The notes below the pieces were generated by a model. The model was not told the DNA's origin, searched no databases, and saw only the letters and a program-made list of their open reading frames with translations. A program made the translations under genes and the position numbers. Positions 10,554-21,327 of a stretch of 64,000 nt of DNA are shown here, in pieces. This DNA comes from Branchiostoma floridae (lineage: Eukaryota; Chordata; Leptocardii; Amphioxiformes; Branchiostomatidae). Each line of letters begins with the position of its first letter. The first letter of the stretch is position 1. The stretch covers positions 3,154,788 through 3,218,787 of the forward strand of contig NC_049995.1 of the NCBI RefSeq assembly GCF_000003815.2, given 5' to 3'.

Positions 10554-12158
10554 ATGTGGCTAAACGATTCTTTGAACGTTTCTGCCACCGGCAACATTTC
10601 CGGGTCCGATGACGTCATATCCGGCGCCGAGGACATGTCCCAGACGGGCGAATACACGACAGGCCAAATGATCGCAATCGTCGTCATCGTTGCCATGGTA
10701 ATGACTTTAATCATCGTCGGCAACCTGACCGTCATCTTCTTATACGTTTTCGGCAAACGGATCAAAAAGCCGAGGAACGCCTTCATCGTGTCCTTGGCGG
10801 TTAGTGACGTCATGGTCGGGGCGACCATCATGCCCTTTTCGCTGTCCAATGAGCTGCTCGGTTACTGGGCGTTCGGGAAGATCTTGTGCGACCTGTGGCT
10901 CGCCTTTGACGTGATCGCGTGCACGGCGTCGATCTACAACCTGTGCGCGATCGCGCTGGATCGCTATTGGTCGGTGACGGACGCCACCTACGTGCAGTAC
11001 AAGAGTCGGGACCGGATGAAGATGATGCTGTCTGCGGTCTGGATCAGCGCCCTCGCCGTGGGGATACCGCCCCTCGTCGGGTGGGTAGAAGAACAGGACT
11101 GGGAACACGAGGAAAAACCGTCCTGCGAGCTGAGAACACTGCCTGAGTATGTGTTCTTCTCCGTGGCGCTCTCCTTCTGGGTACCGCTACTCCTCATGAC
11201 GGCGATCTACTTCGTCGTTCTCCGAGAGACCAAGAAGCGCTTCTCAGCCAGGCTTCAGCGTAGGAAGATCTCTGAAGAGGTCGCCAAAAGGTACGGACTA
11301 AGACGCTCCCGCCGCGGCGTCATACCAGGGGCCAAAGCCGCCAACAATGCCAGAAAGGCAACGCTCCCTGCACGGTCCACAAACTCAAGCAAAGAAAGCA
11401 ACGCTAACAGGCACAGGTGTAGCATAATGACGCCCAGCACACAAAGAGTTTCTCCAAAACTGAACCATATTGTACGAGTCACCTCTACCTACGTGCGAGA
11501 TGTTTCATCTGTGAACGAGTTTTCAGATTTCCACCTCGACATTTTGTACGAAGAAACGGAGTCAAAAACAAAAGCCCCAAATTCTATCTCCGACCATAAC
11601 ACAGATAACACATTCAATGTTGTGTCTCACGATTCGAAAGCCAACGGCCAAACAAACGCCCTTGCACCAGCAGTTAAAAAGAATATCTGCGATTACAAAG
11701 GCGAGGTTGTCAGTCAGGTTTGCCCAGATGCAAATAGAAAGCCCGGTAGCAACAGTTTTGAGACAAAAAGCACCCCTAGGGATGATAGCGTAGAGGTCGG
11801 CAAAAGCGGCTATGTTGGATGCATACCGCTACCAGTACCTGGCACACTAAGAGTCCATGCTCCGAGTTTAAAGCAAGAGACCCGCTTGAACCTGGTGATT
11901 GGATTGGTGATTGGTGCGTTTGCTGCTTGTTGGCTGCCGTTCTTTAGCGTGTACCCTCTCTCGGTAGTGACCAAATCCCTCGTTCCGGCCACCCTGTTCA
12001 AATTCTGCTTCTGGTTAGGATACTGCAACAGTTTTCTGAACCCAATCATATATACGGCCTGTAATCAAGACTTCCACGAAGCTTTTTCCGAAGTCCGCCG
12101 GAAATTCTTCAAGAGAAACCGCGACGGGAAAGGTCTCGTGATTGGCCGAAACAAGTGA
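10554..12158 (+). CDS. Biogenic amine GPCR (adrenergic/octopamine-like), class A
   Basis: This 534-residue protein is encoded in one exon. A TTTGCAG acceptor at 10447 implies a spliced 5' UTR, which also has two short upstream reading frames (10461 and 10505). The chosen ATG at 10554 is followed by three N-glycosylation sites (N4, N8, N14) and then TM1. Rhodopsin-family marks are N57 (1.50), D85 (2.50), C112, the amine-binding D119 (3.32), DRY at 136-138, C191 in loop 2, P211 (5.50), CWLP at 459-462 and NPIIY at 496-500. Serines S203 (5.42) and S207 (5.46) in TM5 are those that bind ring hydroxyls in catecholamine and octopamine receptors. Loop 3 is long (about 210 residues) and basic near TM5, fitting G-protein coupling at the plasma membrane. 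Exact ligand and orthology cannot be decided from the sequence alone. Confidence 0.93.
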   Translation: MWLNDSLNVSATGNISGSDDVISGAEDMSQTGEYTTGQMIAIVVIVAMVMTLIIVGNLTVIFLYVFGKRIKKPRNAFIVSLAVSDVMVGATIMPFSLSNELLGYWAFGKILCDLWLAFDVIACTASIYNLCAIALDRYWSVTDATYVQYKSRDRMKMMLSAVWISALAVGIPPLVGWVEEQDWEHEEKPSCELRTLPEYVFFSVALSFWVPLLLMTAIYFVVLRETKKRFSARLQRRKISEEVAKRYGLRRSRRGVIPGAKAANNARKATLPARSTNSSKESNANRHRCSIMTPSTQRVSPKLNHIVRVTSTYVRDVSSVNEFSDFHLDILYEETESKTKAPNSISDHNTDNTFNVVSHDSKANGQTNALAPAVKKNICDYKGEVVSQVCPDANRKPGSNSFETKSTPRDDSVEVGKSGYVGCIPLPVPGTLRVHAPSLKQETRLNLVIGLVIGAFAACWLPFFSVYPLSVVTKSLVPATLFKFCFWLGYCNSFLNPIIYTACNQDFHEAFSEVRRKFFKRNRDGKGLVIGRNK

Positions 12159-12519
12159 TTTGATTAGAAGTCATTCACATCAAAGCGCACCGATCACCAA
12201 TCAGCAGAGATGGCGGGCGGCATAGACTTCCTGACACTTTTGACCCATCGCTGACGTCACGCGCCCGTAAGTGCCACGTGACGTGGGTGATTGGTCTACG
12301 AAATTGTGAGGAAGACCGCAGCAGAACAGTCGAAAAATTGTTGCGCTCTCTTTTTGACTTAAATCTAAGGTAAGGCTTAGTGTATTACCAAATATAAACA
12401 AAGATGAACATTCATAAAAATACAAATTGAATTTGTAAACATTTGACATTTGAAAAATGGAGACAAGAGATGTAATGCAAGAACACAGATGGAACAAACA
12501 CACAAAAAAACAGAAATGA

Positions 12520-12525
12520 AATAAA
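12520..12525 (+). terminator. Candidate poly(A) signal of the amine receptor
   Basis: AATAAA lies within GAAATAAATAAAT, about 360 bp past the stop codon. It is the nearest canonical signal I see. Confidence 0.35.
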
Positions 12526-12719
12526 TAAATGAACATATTTGGTTTCACCTTGAAGTTTTAGCGTATGGCTAAAATGCTTTAAGCGTAAAGCTACAAGTAA
12601 GTTTTAGAAAAAATCATATTGATCGTTGGATTTCAAAAACGGATCTTTAAAAATGTGTCACGTCACTAAATTTAGAAAATAATTTTGACAGTGCCAGATA
12701 AAACGGACAGACAGGATGT

Positions 12720-13915
12720 AAAGGTAGTTCTGTAGTCAGTTGTTTGGGGTTAAATGTAGTGCAGTGTTTTGGGTCTAAAGGTAGTGAAGTGTTTCAGTCT
12801 AAAGGCAGTGTGTTTGGTCTAAAGGCAGTTTTTTTGTCGAAACGGAGTGTTTCAGCTCTGAAGGTAGTGTAGTATTTGGGGCCCAAAGGTATTGTTTGGG
12901 GTTTAAAGGTAGTATTTGGCTCTAAAGGCAGTGTTTTGGGTCTAAAGGCAGTGTGTTTGGTTTAAAGGGAGCGTTTTAGCTCTGTTAAGCTCTAAGGGTA
13001 ATGTAGTGATCTTTGTTGTAAAGGCAGAGTTTTGGGTCTATATAAAGTATTTTAGGCCTTAAGGCAGCGTTTTGGGTCTATATAAAGTATTTTGGGCCTT
13101 AAGGCAGCGTTTTGGGTCTAAAGAGAGTGTTTAGCTCTAAGGGTAGTGTAGTATTTTTGGTCTAATGACAGAGTTTTGGCTCTAAAGGCAGTATAGTGTT
13201 TTGGCTCTAAAGGCAGTGTTTTGGCTCGAAAAGTAGTGTTTTGGGTTCTAAAGGCAGAGTTTATGGCCCTAAAGGTAGTGCAGTGTTATGGATATAAAAC
13301 TGTATTTTGCCTCTAAAAGTAGGGTAGTGCTTTGGGTCTAAAGGAAGAGTAGTGTTTAGGGTCTAAAGCTTGTGTATTGTTTTGGGTATAAAGGTAACGT
13401 TTTGGGCCTAACGGAAGGGTAGTGCTTTGGCTTTAAAGGTAGTATCATGGTTTTAAAGTTAGTGTATTGTTTTGGGTCTAAAGGTAGTGTTTGTGGTCTA
13501 TTGGTAGTGTTGTGTTGGGAGTCTAAAGGCAATGTAGTGTTTCGGCTAGAAAGGTAGTGTTTTGGGTCAAAATGTAGTGTAGTGTTCTGGTTCTAAAGGT
13601 AGTGTTTTGGGTCAAAATGTAGTGTAGTGTTCTGGTTCTAAAGGTAGTGTTTTGGGTCAAAATGTAATGTATAATTTTGGGTCTAAACGTAGTGTTGTGT
13701 TGGGGGTCTAAAAGCGTTTTTTTTTTGGTTCTGAAGGTAGTGTTTTTGTCTAAAGACAGTATAGCGTTTTGGGTCTAAAGGTAGTGTAGTGTTGTTGTTT
13801 TTTTCGTCTAAAAGTAGTGCAGTGCCTTTGGTCTAAGCGTAGTGTAGTGTTGGGGGTGTAAAGGTGGTGTAGTGTTTTTGGATCTAATGGTAGTGTTTGG
13901 GGTAGTGTTTAGGGC
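12720..13915. repeat. Minisatellite, about 20 bp degenerate unit
   Basis: About 1.2 kb of imperfect copies of a unit close to TCTAAAGGTAGTGTTTTGGG, with variants (GGCAGTG, GTAGTGTAGTG). The unit length drifts between about 18 and 30 bp. There are some larger duplications, for example a 56 bp block repeated around 13560-13660. There is no reading frame and no spacer/repeat alternation as in CRISPR. Confidence 0.92.
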
Positions 13916-14537
13916 CAGGAATGATTTTATGTATGTTGCTGCGATTAGATATAAATACATGTATTTTTATCTTGCCGGGCTTGCGCAGATAATGTGGCGG
14001 ATATTTTCCATGGTTCAATGGTTCAATCAATGGTTCAATGTTAACCCAGCCCTTCCAAAGGCCCTTCAAAAGGCCCTTTTCTCTTTGCCCAATTTTATGG
14101 CTTAGTTAGACAAGGGTTACATTGCAGTCCAGTATCAAAACTGTATTTTAGACGTATGTGGTCCAGCGTAAATAAATCTACGCTTTAACCCATGTTTATC
14201 ATAAAGATATATCAAAAATTGCATCAGAAGGAATTTATTTTGTAATAAAGAATAATGCATACTCATTGTGGGTCAAAAAGTTTTACAATACCGATTTATT
14301 GTGCCAATAATTCATCTGACATGGATTATGTTAATGAGGTAAATTTCCAATATCTCCCTACACTGGGGGATTATTTTAGAGGGTAAAACTTATTAATTAG
14401 TTTAGAGGGTAAAACTTCACTGGAATGGATTCATCATTCTTTAATTGTAAAAATAAAATAACGTTTATTTTTGCATTTTGCGACTTGCAGTCTATGCCAT
14501 ACATTTCTATACCTTTTAAAACGAGGTTCTTCAGAAC

Positions 14538-14612
14538 ATGTAATGGTTAGCTCAGTGGTAAAGTTTATGCATTGTAATCCAAGTTCCGGGTTCGATTCCC
14601 GGAACGGGAATT
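14538..14612 (+). other. tRNA-like sequence, probably a tRNA pseudogene or SINE head
   Basis: TTAGCTCAGTGGTAAAG resembles an A box and D arm. CCGGGTTCGATTCCCGG is a perfect 5 bp T-arm hairpin with B box. The acceptor stem does not pair and no proper anticodon stem can be drawn, so it is not a working tRNA. Confidence 0.45.
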
Positions 14613-14619
14613 TTTCAAC

Positions 14620-15460
14620 TTTCTTTTTTTCAATTTTTTACACCATTAAAGTACTAGTAAACAATACTTTTGTCTTTTGACCAGAACATTTGGGAATTTT
14701 TGTTGTAGTTCTGCATTTTTCCGCTGTTGGGATATTTGAATGAACGAACAGACATGTACATGTAGGGTATATGTCGTTCTAACTTTCATTAAAATGCCCA
14801 TACAACATCTATATCACATAATTGCACGAGAAGAAACTGATTTTCTCGAAAATAATTGCATCCTGTATGACAAAAAGTTTCACTAAACATGTTCATTCTT
14901 ATATTCCTGGACAAACCTCATTTGCATATTGGTGAATCTCTCCATGCGACCATATCAGATTTAGTTACTCTATTTCTATTTACATGACATTCTAATAACT
15001 AGAAAAACGTTCACACATGCAAACCTTAGCAAAATGTCAGCTTTTTTAAAGCACTTGTTCTGGTTGTTTCTGATTATTTTGATGTGATCCTCATGTTTAC
15101 TGATGAACACTGGTGAAGCGCCGAGGTACCTTTTCCTGACGAAATCCCTACTACCCGGCAAGATACAGCTTTTTTTAAAGCACTTGTTTGTTCAGTATCA
15201 GTTAAAGGAAGCCAATTCCACGGAGAAATATAATGTGAGTTTCCTTGCAAGATGTGTTTTGCGTTTGAAATAATCATGTAAAATTATGTTGCAATGATGA
15301 GATATTGTCTGTAAAAGTTGAAAAAAAAAGATAATGTTTTAAAGGAAACAAGATATGGCATCATGTGGTGTACTTGTTCTTCGGCCAATGCAGTTAATAA
15401 AGTGTAAATGTACAACAGTTATGGATCATGCCCCATTATTTGCAAGAAAGAATCTTTAGA
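14620..15460. other. Non-coding, with a 21 bp direct repeat pair
   Basis: No gene seen. CAGCTTTTTTAAAGCACTTGTT occurs at about 15040 and again at about 15168. This could be a target duplication around a roughly 110 bp insert. Confidence 0.4.
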
Positions 15461-15463
15461 TAT

Positions 15464-15545
15464 ATGTGTGTGTGTGTGTGTGTGTGTACACGTGTGTGTG
15501 TGTGTGCGCGCGCGCGCGCGCGCTCGCACGCGTGTGCGTGTGTGT
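15464..15545. repeat. GT/GC microsatellite
   Basis: Runs of GT with a central GC tract (GCGCGCGC). The alternating purine-pyrimidine sequence is of the kind that can adopt Z-DNA. Confidence 0.95.
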
Positions 15546-15855
15546 ATACAAACCAATTTTCATACATGACAGCTCACACGTTCTCATAATCTGTCTAAAT
15601 GTATCAAAGACATAATCATAATGAATATAGGAGTAATTCCGCGGACCAAGAGATAGTTTTAGACTTCGGTCCGTGTATGGAGGAGTTTCATCTGTCAAAT
15701 CTCTTAACGCCAAATAACCTAACGAACTTCAAAAAGATTAGGGCCGACCAGGCGTGCTTTGCCAATTTATAACTGTTGACGCCCATGTTATATAATGATA
15801 AAAAAAAACAAACAAGAACAACAACAACAACAATAATGATAATAACAACAACAAC

Positions 15856-16018
<163 letters not shown>

Positions 16019-16508
16019 NNNNNNNNNNNNNNNNNNNNNNNNNNNNNNNNNNNNNNNNNNNNNNNNNNNNNNNNNNNNNNNNNNNNNNNNNNNNNNNNNN
16101 NNNNNNNNNNNNNNNNNNNNNNNNNNNNNNNNNNNNNNNNNNNNNNNNNNNNNNNNNNNNNNNNNNNNNNNNNNNNNNNNNNNNNNNNNNNNNNNNNNNN
16201 NNNNNNNNNNNNNNNNNNNNNNNNNNNNNNNNNNNNNNNNNNNNNNNNNNNNNNNNNNNNNNNNNNNNNNNNNNNNNNNNNNNNNNNNNNNNNNNNNNNN
16301 NNNNNNNNNNNNNNNNNNNNNNNNNNNNNNNNNNNNNNNNNNNNNNNNNNNNNNNNNNNNNNNNNNNNNNNNNNNNNNNNNNNNNNNNNNNNNNNNNNNN
16401 NNNNNNNNNNNNNNNNNNNNNNNNNNNNNNNNNNNNNNNNNNNNNNNNNNNNNNNNNNNNNNNNNNNNNNNNNNNNNNNNNNNNNNNNNNNNNNNNNNNN
16501 NNNNNNNN
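16019..16508. other. Assembly gap 2 (N run)
   Basis: 490 unknown bases directly after the triplet repeat. The gap is probably caused by it. Confidence 1.
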
Positions 16509-18080
16509 TAAACAAATAGGAATGCCTGGAACACAGGAATAGTCTTCTGACTCCATAGCCACAGCAAAACACGTACCCTAGGTGATTTATGACATTAAAA
16601 CACTACCGCCCAAATCATTGTCCTTCAATTTTTTTGCATTGAATTTCAGTCCAATTCTCCTTGCGGTTTCTCTTGTCTCGTCCCCCAAAATCACATCACG
16701 AAATATGATTTCGGGCATTCTAAAGGCCACATATTTCTCTCCTAGAAACACACTGTGCCCAAGGAGTTAGCAGGTCATTTTTGTAAAGAAATCTATGTAG
16801 TCTGGTAGGGAACAGATCTGTAATCTTGTTCTAGTTCTTGTTCACGTACTGAATAACACCCCTTTTTTTGGGGGGGGGCAAACCATCCAGGGTGTAGTGC
16901 TGCTGTTTATTGACCGTTCCTCAGGTGTTGCAACACCTCTTCCTTAAACTTAACGGGATTAGCTTGAAGTAATGCTATTTGTGAAACGTTTGTAGTAGCT
17001 TCAACAGAATACGTGCACACTACAATATGGCGCTTGAACTATACCAAATACGAAGACGTCAGGTTTTGTCCACCCATGTATAATTGGCGTTTCCAGCATA
17101 TCATCCGGTTTCTCTGAACTGAAAATACGAGGCTAAAACGCAGCTCTATGTACTTACTAATAGACATTTTCTAACGCATATTGAAAGACCTATATCAGAC
17201 TTAGAAGTGGCAATCTCTAGTTTACAAACTTATATTGGCACCACCACTATACATTTATACATAAGAAATCAACGTTAAGCATACGCTAGATTACCAACTT
17301 GTAACGGAACCATGATGACATGATGACCATGCTTGTAAAAAAAATGTGATGAACTTCTTGATGTGATGAAGCAAATAATCATACAATATTCAACGTTAAA
17401 TCGAGACGTTATATCAAGCACACTATTTAACGTCCTTGGTTATATACATGTACATAAACATCCCATTCTGTATCAAGCTCAGATACCAAAGAGAGAACAA
17501 TGGCACCAATAGCAAGTTTCGCGGGTCATACTTATCTATATCGGAAAGGTGGGAGGCCCATCCCGATGTAAGTGTATCAAAGCACATAGTCCGATTGTAT
17601 GCATCTTGTATCATTAGTTACTGTAAAATGGTGCGTAAGCAGTTGACGTATAGCCACCCATCGTGTTGTTCATCATCAAAAGGCTGTCTTTGATTTTCAA
17701 TTGACAGTAAAAAGCTGCCCACAGCCAATATCAACGTACGGCGGTACACAAAGCCCGGCAGGGTCTCCAATCTTCGGTAAGGTTTTGAAACCATAGTACT
17801 GTAGCGGATATATGCCCGCACATGATAAGTACCATAATGGACATAACCTTGTTGAAAATAAGTGACTACGTGTCGCAAATTAGTAAAGCCCAACAGATGA
17901 CATGTCAACGACCGCAGCTTTGACACACATCGCATATTCAACAAGTGCTTCACAAACAAAATCTTTCATTTGAACCTCTTTTCTTTCGCCAAAAAAATAC
18001 TATATATCAGGGTAAATGTGTTTGTAACTCTGCAAAATCTTTACAGCCTAAGTTGACAAGTCATGACAGGATGTTTATGA
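16509..18080. other. Non-coding stretch, no gene recognised
   Basis: Only short chance frames. I find no domain, splice pattern or clear repeat, apart from a poly-G run near 16870. Confidence 0.4.
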
Positions 18081-18089
18081 TATAACATA

Positions 18090-18340
18090 TGTTGGTGTTA
18101 GCAAAAATGAAGAGAGGGTTAGATTCTAGTGTCCCTGGTGGCTTTCCTAGGTACTGCAACAGACAGACGAGTTCCAGTACATGTTTGGTGCGCCATGTTA
18201 TCAAGCCCCAAACAAAGACTTTTACAAGTCAGATGAGAAAGTTAGATTTTATACCGGTCTGCGGATGGCACTTGAAGACAGAATGAAAATGTCAAGACTG
18301 GTGGACGTGCCGACTAATAAGTACCTAAAAAGAACCAAAT
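18090..18340 (+). mobile_element. Degraded LINE fragment
   Basis: A short frame reads GLRMALEDRMKMSRL at about 18258-18302. It parallels GLQWMTLEDRRKMPRL at about 20145-20193 and the LEQRR-x-x-RL motif near the end of many LINE ORF2 proteins. No other coding signal remains. Confidence 0.4.
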
Positions 18341-19429
18341 GTGATAAAAAAGAATGAAAAGCGGATAGACCAGGCAATTCATATTTAGAAAATTGCTTTT
18401 CGTCCGTAATCATAACTGAATAGAGGGTCATCAGGACCTTGATGAACTCATTATTTGAAACTGCTTTGATGTAAAACTTCGTTATTCGGACGTGATTTGA
18501 CATCTGTATTGCCCATATCATGACAGTAAATATAGTACACATGCAAGACAGGTAGCATATTGGATTATAATTCACTACCTCTGCCAACGGAAGGGGGGGG
18601 GGGGGTATATTTCGTACCGTGAGAAGGGAAAGGCATATTTGATCCGTGTTTTTGGCGACGCCTCAGGGGTGTGTTCTTGTTCTCTGTCTCATAACGCTTG
18701 CATTTTGTTTTTAGCCTGATGATCCTGTTAGATGGAAATGGAGAAATATGTTCTTTAACAAGCAAACGTTTTAGAAGGAGTTTGTTGTTTTTATTCTTAC
18801 TTTCGGTCACAAAATGGATCTCTAAGTGATTAAGTGTTAGCCGAATGACCTGAAATGTGATATTGGGGTAATCGTAGTATGGTCGATAGGGGTCATTTTG
18901 CATAAGGCGTATTTGGAAGAATCCAATCTTGCATGGGTGTCAAATTTAGAGAAGTCTATCTTTGTATTGGGGTGAGAATTCAAACTGTCCAATCTGGATG
19001 AAATATAGTGTAGAAAATACAATTAATTAGTATATGAATACAGTGCGGGAGAGAGGGAGAAGCCAAAATAGGCTTTTACAAGTATTCCTTCTTACATGTA
19101 TAACAAATTCTAACTAAACACAATTCGAAAGAAATAATTGAAATAGGAAACAAATATAGTAAATCATAAATGAGTTACATTTAAATGATTAGCGACAAGG
19201 AAATATAGCAATTATTGTAAAATGAATGAATCTATCGTATAGGATAATAACAAATAAAATACAGTAAGATAACAAATCACTGATGCGTAGCAAATTATAA
19301 CAAAAAAGGAAATGTGGCAAATTTATGTACCATGAATGAAAATATGTCTCAAGGAGGAGGGAGATGAGAGAAAGTAGTTTATGATATTCCGTTTAAAACG
19401 TATCATGGACGTTAAAATTTTCAGGTGGG

Positions 19430-19800
19430 GGAGACGTTTGTTTGTTTGTTTGTTTATCTATTTCCACAACAAAATTATGATAGATACAGAAAAGAATAGA
19501 ACATAAAACAGGTGCAGGAGGAGGGGAAAACCTTAACAGTTTATGCTGAGCCCTCCTCCTCTATACTTAAACCAGATGCATGATCAATGAAATCATAAAT
19601 AACAAAGAAAAGAAGCTAACACATATGCTATATTGATACGAAAAGATGTATGATCAATGAAATCAATAAATCACAAGGAAAAGTAACTAACACAGTCATA
19701 TGTTATAATAATACAAAAAAGATAATCGAATGATAATAGCAATATGAATTAGGATGGGATAAATACTTCTATAAGGGGCTGGGATATAGATAATTAAGTT
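19430..19800. repeat. Probable LINE-derived 3' sequence
   Basis: TTTGTTTGTTTGTTTATCT followed by AT-rich sequence and a GTGCAGGAGGAGGGGAAAACC block. It resembles 39650-39780 (TTGGTTGGTTGG, then GTGCCGGGGAGGGG). Two near-identical pieces (ATGATCAATGAAATCA) sit at 19580 and 19650. Class assignment is tentative. Confidence 0.35.
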
Positions 19801-20039
19801 AGCTACACATTTAGAGCGAACACTCATTTGGGCTAGTACGATTCTTAATGGAGGTGGTCGCATTGTCGAGTTTCATAAGTGCGGAGTCGTTAAATTCAGA
19901 TTGGCGCCATTATGGGATAAAAGGTCAATGGCTTTAAAGAGGTTTGTAAGCCTACGTCACAACGTCATCTCAGAAATACTTGTTAGTCCAGCATTCATAG
20001 CCATGACAACGATTTATAGTACTGAAAATATAGGCAGCA

Positions 20040-20240
20040 CACAAAGAAAGACAAAGAAACTGAAAAGGGTATAGAATCAAGCTTCAAGACTCTGCACAAC
20101 AAGCAACTACAGCAGGGATGCTAGTGTTGCCAAAATTACAACAGGTCTGCAGTGGATGACACTTGAAGACAGAAGGAAGATGCCAAGACTTTGCATTGAC
20201 TATCAATAAGTGTACCCCTCTAGTGCCTACGTGCCGGTGT
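20040..20240 (+). mobile_element. LINE fragment, C-terminal part of ORF2
   Basis: One frame reads RLCTTSNYSRDASVAKITTG, then LQWMTLEDRRKMPRLCIDYQ. This is the usual NYSR-ASV-x-LQW-x-LE-RR-x-x-RL segment at the end of LINE reverse-transcriptase proteins. It is 5'-truncated and has decayed past this point. Confidence 0.7.
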
Positions 20241-20599
20241 GTCAGGATGCTTGCGTACTTGTATATTCTTCGCTTTTTTTACAACACTGTCAAGACATTG
20301 ACAGGAAGTGAGTTGGAAGGTAGTGAAACCACAAAGGTCAGTCTTATGAGAGTGACAGAAAATAGAGGTCAAAGATGGTAGAACTAGACATTCTTAGGGC
20401 TTGAAGAATACAATGTCATCTGAGTGAACTGATGAATACAAGGTGAATTTATACAAAGTATGTAAACTGATATTTTCATTTTTTGCTTCAAACACTGAAT
20501 CTCAGTTGGCTTTAGGCGGCCCAGGCCTGGAATAAAGTAGTATTCTATACATATGATCGTAACTTTTGATTGCTCGGTCGCACTACGATGAAACTTCAC

Positions 20600-21300
20600 A
20601 CATTTTTAGTACTACTTTAAACACATTGAATACTAGTGATTTTGTTATTCTACATACCGAATTTTGGGTTAGAAATAAACATTTTGGTTTTAAAAAAGTG
20701 GTGTTTATTTCATGAGTCTAGTCCCAGCTGGAAACAAGACTTTCAATTATGATATTCTAAATGATGAAAGCCAATCTTAAACTTATCATCTTTATCCAGG
20801 GGGATTTTGTTTTAAAGTAGGATTACATTGTTTTTTGGGGGGCCGAAAACATCAGAAACGATCTTTTTTTTTTAATTTTTCGTTGAAAATGCACCATAGT
20901 TAAAAACATTAAATGATTACACAAAATCCCCTCGGACAATTTTGATAAGAAAGGGATAATATATATAAAGTAAAACTTGAGTACTATGAAGATCGATACT
21001 GTTATTTTGAACTGGGACTAAAGCCGTAAATGTCATAACTTGACCGCACAGACACCCACCAACTTGTGACCAAGGAAAAGGGGTCCTTACGGTGCTTGTT
21101 TACGTTAAAAAGTCGCAAATAACCACAGATTCGAACGCGCGTTCGGTTTGAATTACGAAATGGAACATTATGGAACACGTGTTCGAATTCGGCTGGACAA
21201 GGGGACACGCGCCCGAACTCGGACACAAATCGAGCGTGCCTGGGCCGCCTTAGCTCATTAGCTCAACCGTTAATTAATAAGCTGTACAATATGATTGATT
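20600..21300. other. Non-coding stretch downstream of PLAC8 gene A
   Basis: No gene or clear repeat recognised. AT-rich, with several homopolymer runs. Confidence 0.4.
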
Positions 21301-21327
21301 AGACGCTATCAATAAGTGCACCCCCCT

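Noticed and set aside
10740-11482. Several minus-strand frames of 69-122 codons
   Set aside because: Shadows of the GC-rich amine receptor coding region.
12720-13915. CRISPR-like regular repeats
   Set aside because: The units are degenerate and contiguous with no spacers, in a eukaryotic genome.
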